From Ruminococcus flavefaciens 007c (lineage in GTDB: Bacteria > Bacillota > Clostridia > Oscillospirales > Ruminococcaceae): a stretch of DNA of 64,000 nucleotides. Made by a program: the position numbers and the translations under genes. The stretch lies in contig NZ_ATAX01000025.1 in the NCBI RefSeq assembly GCF_000571935.1, positions 124,001 to 188,000 on the forward strand. Reading direction: 5' to 3'. The notes under the pieces were generated by a model. It did not search any database and had not been told where the DNA came from. It saw only the letters and a list, made by a program, of their open reading frames with translations. Shown piece by piece: positions 61,497-64,000 of the stretch (its first letter is position 1; every line of letters begins with the position of its first letter).

Positions 61497-62768
61497 TTAT
61501 TCACCGAGAAGCTTCTCTGCAGCTGCGATCTTAACGCAGATAACAAAGAGCTCCATAGCCTTTGCAAGATCCTCAATAGGAGGATATGTAGGAGCGATCC
61601 TGATATTCTTGTCCTCGGGATCAACACCGTGAGGGAATGTAGCACCTGCACCTGTAAGGGTTACGCCTGCATCCTTGCAAAGCTGAACTATTCTCTTTGC
61701 ACATCCCGCAGGAGCGTTAAAGGAAATGAAGTAACCACCCTCGGGATCTGTCCACTCGCCTATTCCGAGAGGAGCGATCTCCTTATTGAGAACATCGCAT
61801 ACCAGTCTGAACTTAGGTGCGATAATTTCCTTATGCTTCTTCATATGCTCCTTCATATTCTCAATTGTTCCGAAGAACTTCACATGACGGAACTGATTCA
61901 TCTTATCATAGCCGATTATGCTGATACCCAGATACTTCCTGAGCTCCTCTACATTTGCAACGCTGGCACCCATAACAGCCACGCCTGCACCGGGGAATGT
62001 AACCTTTGAAGTTGAACCGAATACGTAAACGATATCCTCATTTCCGAGCTTTTTAGCCTCATCAAGGATATTGAGTATGCAGTGCGGATCATCTGTAAGA
62101 TGATGTATACAATATGCGTTATCCCAGAAGATACGGAAATCCTTTGCAGCAGGCTTTAAAGCTGCGAAACGCTTTACTGTCTCGTCGCTGTAAGAGATGC
62201 CGTCGGGATTTGAATACTGAGGCACGCACCATATACCCTTTACATCCTCGTCCTTTACAAGCTCCTCGATCATATCCATATCAGGGCCTGAAGGAGTCAT
62301 GGGGATATTTATCATCTCAAAGCCGAAAAACTCTGTTACCTTGAAATGTCTGTCATATCCGGGAACGGGACATAGGAACTTGCGCTTTTCACACTGTGAC
62401 CAGGGCTTGCTTCCGAGGATACCCTTGTTGAATGCGCACTGTACAGCAAAAAACATAGCATTAAGGCTTGAATTACCAAAAATAATGATCTCTTCAGTAC
62501 CGACACCGATCATATCCGAAAAGAACTTCTTAGCCTCAGGGATACCATCAACGATACCGTAATTACGAACATCGGTACCGCAGCTGCTCATGAAGTTGCC
62601 GTCATCAAAGACACCAAGCATATCAACGCTCAGCTCAAGCTGCTCCTTGCACGGATTGCCTCTGGCCATATTGAGGCAGAGTCCCTGACCTTTGAAATCG
62701 TTATAGAGCTTTTCATTTTCACTCTTGAAGGAAACGATCTGATCTTTTGTCATCTGTGATAAATTCAT
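61497..62768 (-). CDS. PLP-dependent aminotransferase class I/II (MocR-type, PF12897-like)
   Basis: Fold-type I aminotransferase of 423 residues from the ATG at 62768 (AAAGGTGAG upstream). The pyridoxal lysine is in FGSTSKVTFPGAGVAVMG; NPDGIS, IFWDNAYCIHHL and the C-terminal NIRIAPTYPPIEDL complete the pattern. It belongs to the group of about 430-residue Firmicutes aminotransferases often annotated aspartate or alanine aminotransferase-like; substrate unproven. Codon bias suggests good expression. Monocistronic. Confidence 0.9.
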   Translation of the reverse strand: MNLSQMTKDQIVSFKSENEKLYNDFKGQGLCLNMARGNPCKEQLELSVDMLGVFDDGNFMSSCGTDVRNYGIVDGIPEAKKFFSDMIGVGTEEIIIFGNSSLNAMFFAVQCAFNKGILGSKPWSQCEKRKFLCPVPGYDRHFKVTEFFGFEMINIPMTPSGPDMDMIEELVKDEDVKGIWCVPQYSNPDGISYSDETVKRFAALKPAAKDFRIFWDNAYCIHHLTDDPHCILNILDEAKKLGNEDIVYVFGSTSKVTFPGAGVAVMGASVANVEELRKYLGISIIGYDKMNQFRHVKFFGTIENMKEHMKKHKEIIAPKFRLVCDVLNKEIAPLGIGEWTDPEGGYFISFNAPAGCAKRIVQLCKDAGVTLTGAGATFPHGVDPEDKNIRIAPTYPPIEDLAKAMELFVICVKIAAAEKLLGE

Positions 62769-62829
62769 TATCGGTATCTCACCTTTCAAATATTTTAAGT
62801 GCAGAAAATGCACAAAATCTCCACATAAA

Positions 62830-62858
62830 AGTATATCACAGCAAAGGGACATTTTCAA
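62830..62858 (-). promoter_or_regulatory. Sigma-A promoter of the aminotransferase gene
   Basis: Minus strand TTGAAA (62853-62858), 17-bp spacer, TATACT (62830-62835), about 55 bases before the ATG. Confidence 0.75.
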
Positions 62859-63006
62859 GAGACAATATCACAAATTATACAACTGTAAAACTTGTTTTTT
62901 TGTGGCTTTCGGCACTATTCGCCTATATATAGCGGTATTCCCATTAGGAATGGCATTTTGTACTAAACTATCGATGTTAATTTTTCATGAAACAGCGGTT
63001 TTTTTA

Positions 63007-63035
63007 TTGACTTTTCTGGATATTTTGTATATAAT
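63007..63035 (+). promoter_or_regulatory. Sigma-A promoter of the transglutaminase-like gene
   Basis: TTGACT (63007-63012), 17-bp spacer, TATAAT (63030-63035), about 60 bases before the ATG; the RBS GGAGG at 63084-63089 lies next to a short TAATTG/CAATTA hairpin that could mask it. Confidence 0.75.
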
Positions 63036-63096
63036 ATAAGTATACAGAAATATTTCAGGGGATGGGAATTAATTGCTTCAATTAGGAGGTATCTGT

Positions 63097-64000
63097 ATGA
63101 AAAAATTAATCTCATCGACAATTTCATTCATTACATCAGCCGCACTTTTTCTGTGCGGAGGGCTTGGCTCAGTAACTGCTGCAAGCAACACAGAATATAC
63201 TAATGACGATATGTTTGAAACTGAGTTCTGTCTCGGGGATATTGACGAACTTTCAATGGAGCTGCCGTCATCGCCTGCTGTACTCTCAAATTACAGCAGC
63301 GGCACATTCAATTACGTGGACCAGCTCGACCGCAACAATACTGCGGTGTATAATGCATTCAAGGCACTGAATGAACCTACTGTTACTCCCATAACAGTAA
63401 AAATGCCTGAGACCATCACCGTAAAACTTTCTTCTATGCCGACTGCCGAAGGCTTCACGGACGAGGATATGGAAGCTTATCAGCTTGCTATCTTCGGAAA
63501 CTGCAAGCCGGGTATAGACGCTGCGCTCTTCGACCGTCCCGAGCTTTACTGGGTAGAACCCTCGGGAATAAATATCTCGCTTGACAAGGATTCTACGAGC
63601 ACTTATAACTACTGGACCAGCACCTATACTGTCAAGATACGTTCACTTGTCATCACTCCTGCTTATCTCAATGGCTTTTCTTCTCTGGAAGAAGCAAAGG
63701 AATACGGCGTAAAGCTTGATAATGCCGTTGAAAGTCTTGATGTATCAGGTGATACACGCTATGCAAAACTGAAAAAATTACATGATCATATATCATATTT
63801 TACATACTACGACACCGGAGCACGTTTCAGCAATTCCGCACTGGGTGCATTGGTCGAGCCCGGAGTTGTCTGCGAAGGCTATTCCGAAGCCTTCAAGCTC
63901 ATATGTGATAAGCTAGGCATTCCCTGTATATGCGTTTTCGGCAACCTGATAAAGGAAGAAAACGCAGGCCATATGTGGAACTACGTAAAGATGGAAGATG
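63097..64000 (+). CDS. Secreted transglutaminase-like protein (cut by window edge)
   Basis: Secreted protein, at least 301 residues, running off the right edge. A signal peptide (MKKLISSTISFITSAALFLC, cleavage after VTAA or similar near residue 30) is followed by an unrecognised region and then a transglutaminase-like domain (about 215 onward). Catalytic Cys is in PGVVCEGYSEAFKLICDKLG, His in GHMWNYVKMED with Asp just behind. Such domains act as proteases, cross-linking or peptidoglycan-related enzymes; the 3' end may add dockerin or other modules. Confidence 0.85.
   Translation, partial: MKKLISSTISFITSAALFLCGGLGSVTAASNTEYTNDDMFETEFCLGDIDELSMELPSSPAVLSNYSSGTFNYVDQLDRNNTAVYNAFKALNEPTVTPITVKMPETITVKLSSMPTAEGFTDEDMEAYQLAIFGNCKPGIDAALFDRPELYWVEPSGINISLDKDSTSTYNYWTSTYTVKIRSLVITPAYLNGFSSLEEAKEYGVKLDNAVESLDVSGDTRYAKLKKLHDHISYFTYYDTGARFSNSALGALVEPGVVCEGYSEAFKLICDKLGIPCICVFGNLIKEENAGHMWNYVKMED

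Noticed and set aside
1-64000. CRISPR arrays, IS elements, prophage, tRNA and rRNA genes
   Set aside because: No repeat-spacer pattern, transposase, integrase, phage protein, cloverleaf sequence or rRNA segment was recognised.

Overview
The window looks like chromosomal DNA of an endospore-forming Clostridia species, most likely Ruminococcus or a close relative (Oscillospirales). The clues are a complete spoIIIAA-AH operon and sigG, the gene order asp23-nusB-xseAB-ispA-dxs-tlyA-nadK-argR-recN, a secreted papain-type protease ending in a dockerin, and carbohydrate uptake and pectin-degradation genes. These fit a fibre-degrading gut or rumen anaerobe. Genus is an inference; no rRNA or other phylogenetic marker RNA is present. 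No tRNA, rRNA, insertion sequence, prophage or CRISPR array was seen.

Layout. Bases 1-16430 (all minus strand): the sporulation channel operon spoIIIAA-AH is followed, from a sigma-A promoter placed exactly at the end of spoIIIAH, by a long housekeeping operon (asp23, GNAT, nusB, a TsaD paralogue, xseA, xseB, ispA, dxs, tlyA, nadK, argR, recN, a histidine phosphatase) ending in a GH42 beta-galactosidase cut by the window edge. Bases 16500-20510 (minus): a sugar ABC importer (lipoprotein plus two permeases, no ATPase) with a roughly 400-nt structured leader. Bases 20750-24001: a 1083-residue dockerin protease. Bases 24099-28475: a TIM-barrel/acyl-CoA synthetase fusion, a small unknown protein, a YdcF-like protein and a PHP phosphoesterase. 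Bases 28687-35374 (minus): rsmI, a TrmN6-like methyltransferase, an isochorismatase-GNAT fusion, mnmA, a HAD phosphatase, a C39-like lipoprotein and tmcAL.

From 35500 the plus strand dominates: ackA; DUF3737 (minus); an ECF sigma factor with a membrane partner; an AraC regulator (minus); a pyridoxine-kinase-like gene coupled to an orphan gene; sigG; an ABC importer plus GH105 operon that probably handles unsaturated rhamnogalacturonan oligosaccharides (43593-47714); nfeD plus an SPFH protein; a five-gene cell-surface acylation cluster (MBOAT, DHHW protein, FkbH-like HAD, acyl carrier protein, metallophosphoesterase; 49622-55421); rlmB with a catalytically dead P-type-ATPase-like protein; an LCP cell-wall ligase; then, on the minus strand, a YhfC-type membrane protease and a class I aminotransferase; and a truncated secreted transglutaminase-like protein at the right edge.

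The best candidates for undescribed biology are the pseudo-P-type ATPase next to the LCP gene, the acylation cluster with its own carrier protein and FkbH enzyme, the structured leader at 20072-20469, the TIM-barrel/acyl-CoA-synthetase fusion and the ECF sigma/sensor pair. Promoters listed are matches to the sigma-A consensus read by eye; starts were chosen from Shine-Dalgarno spacing and family N-termini.
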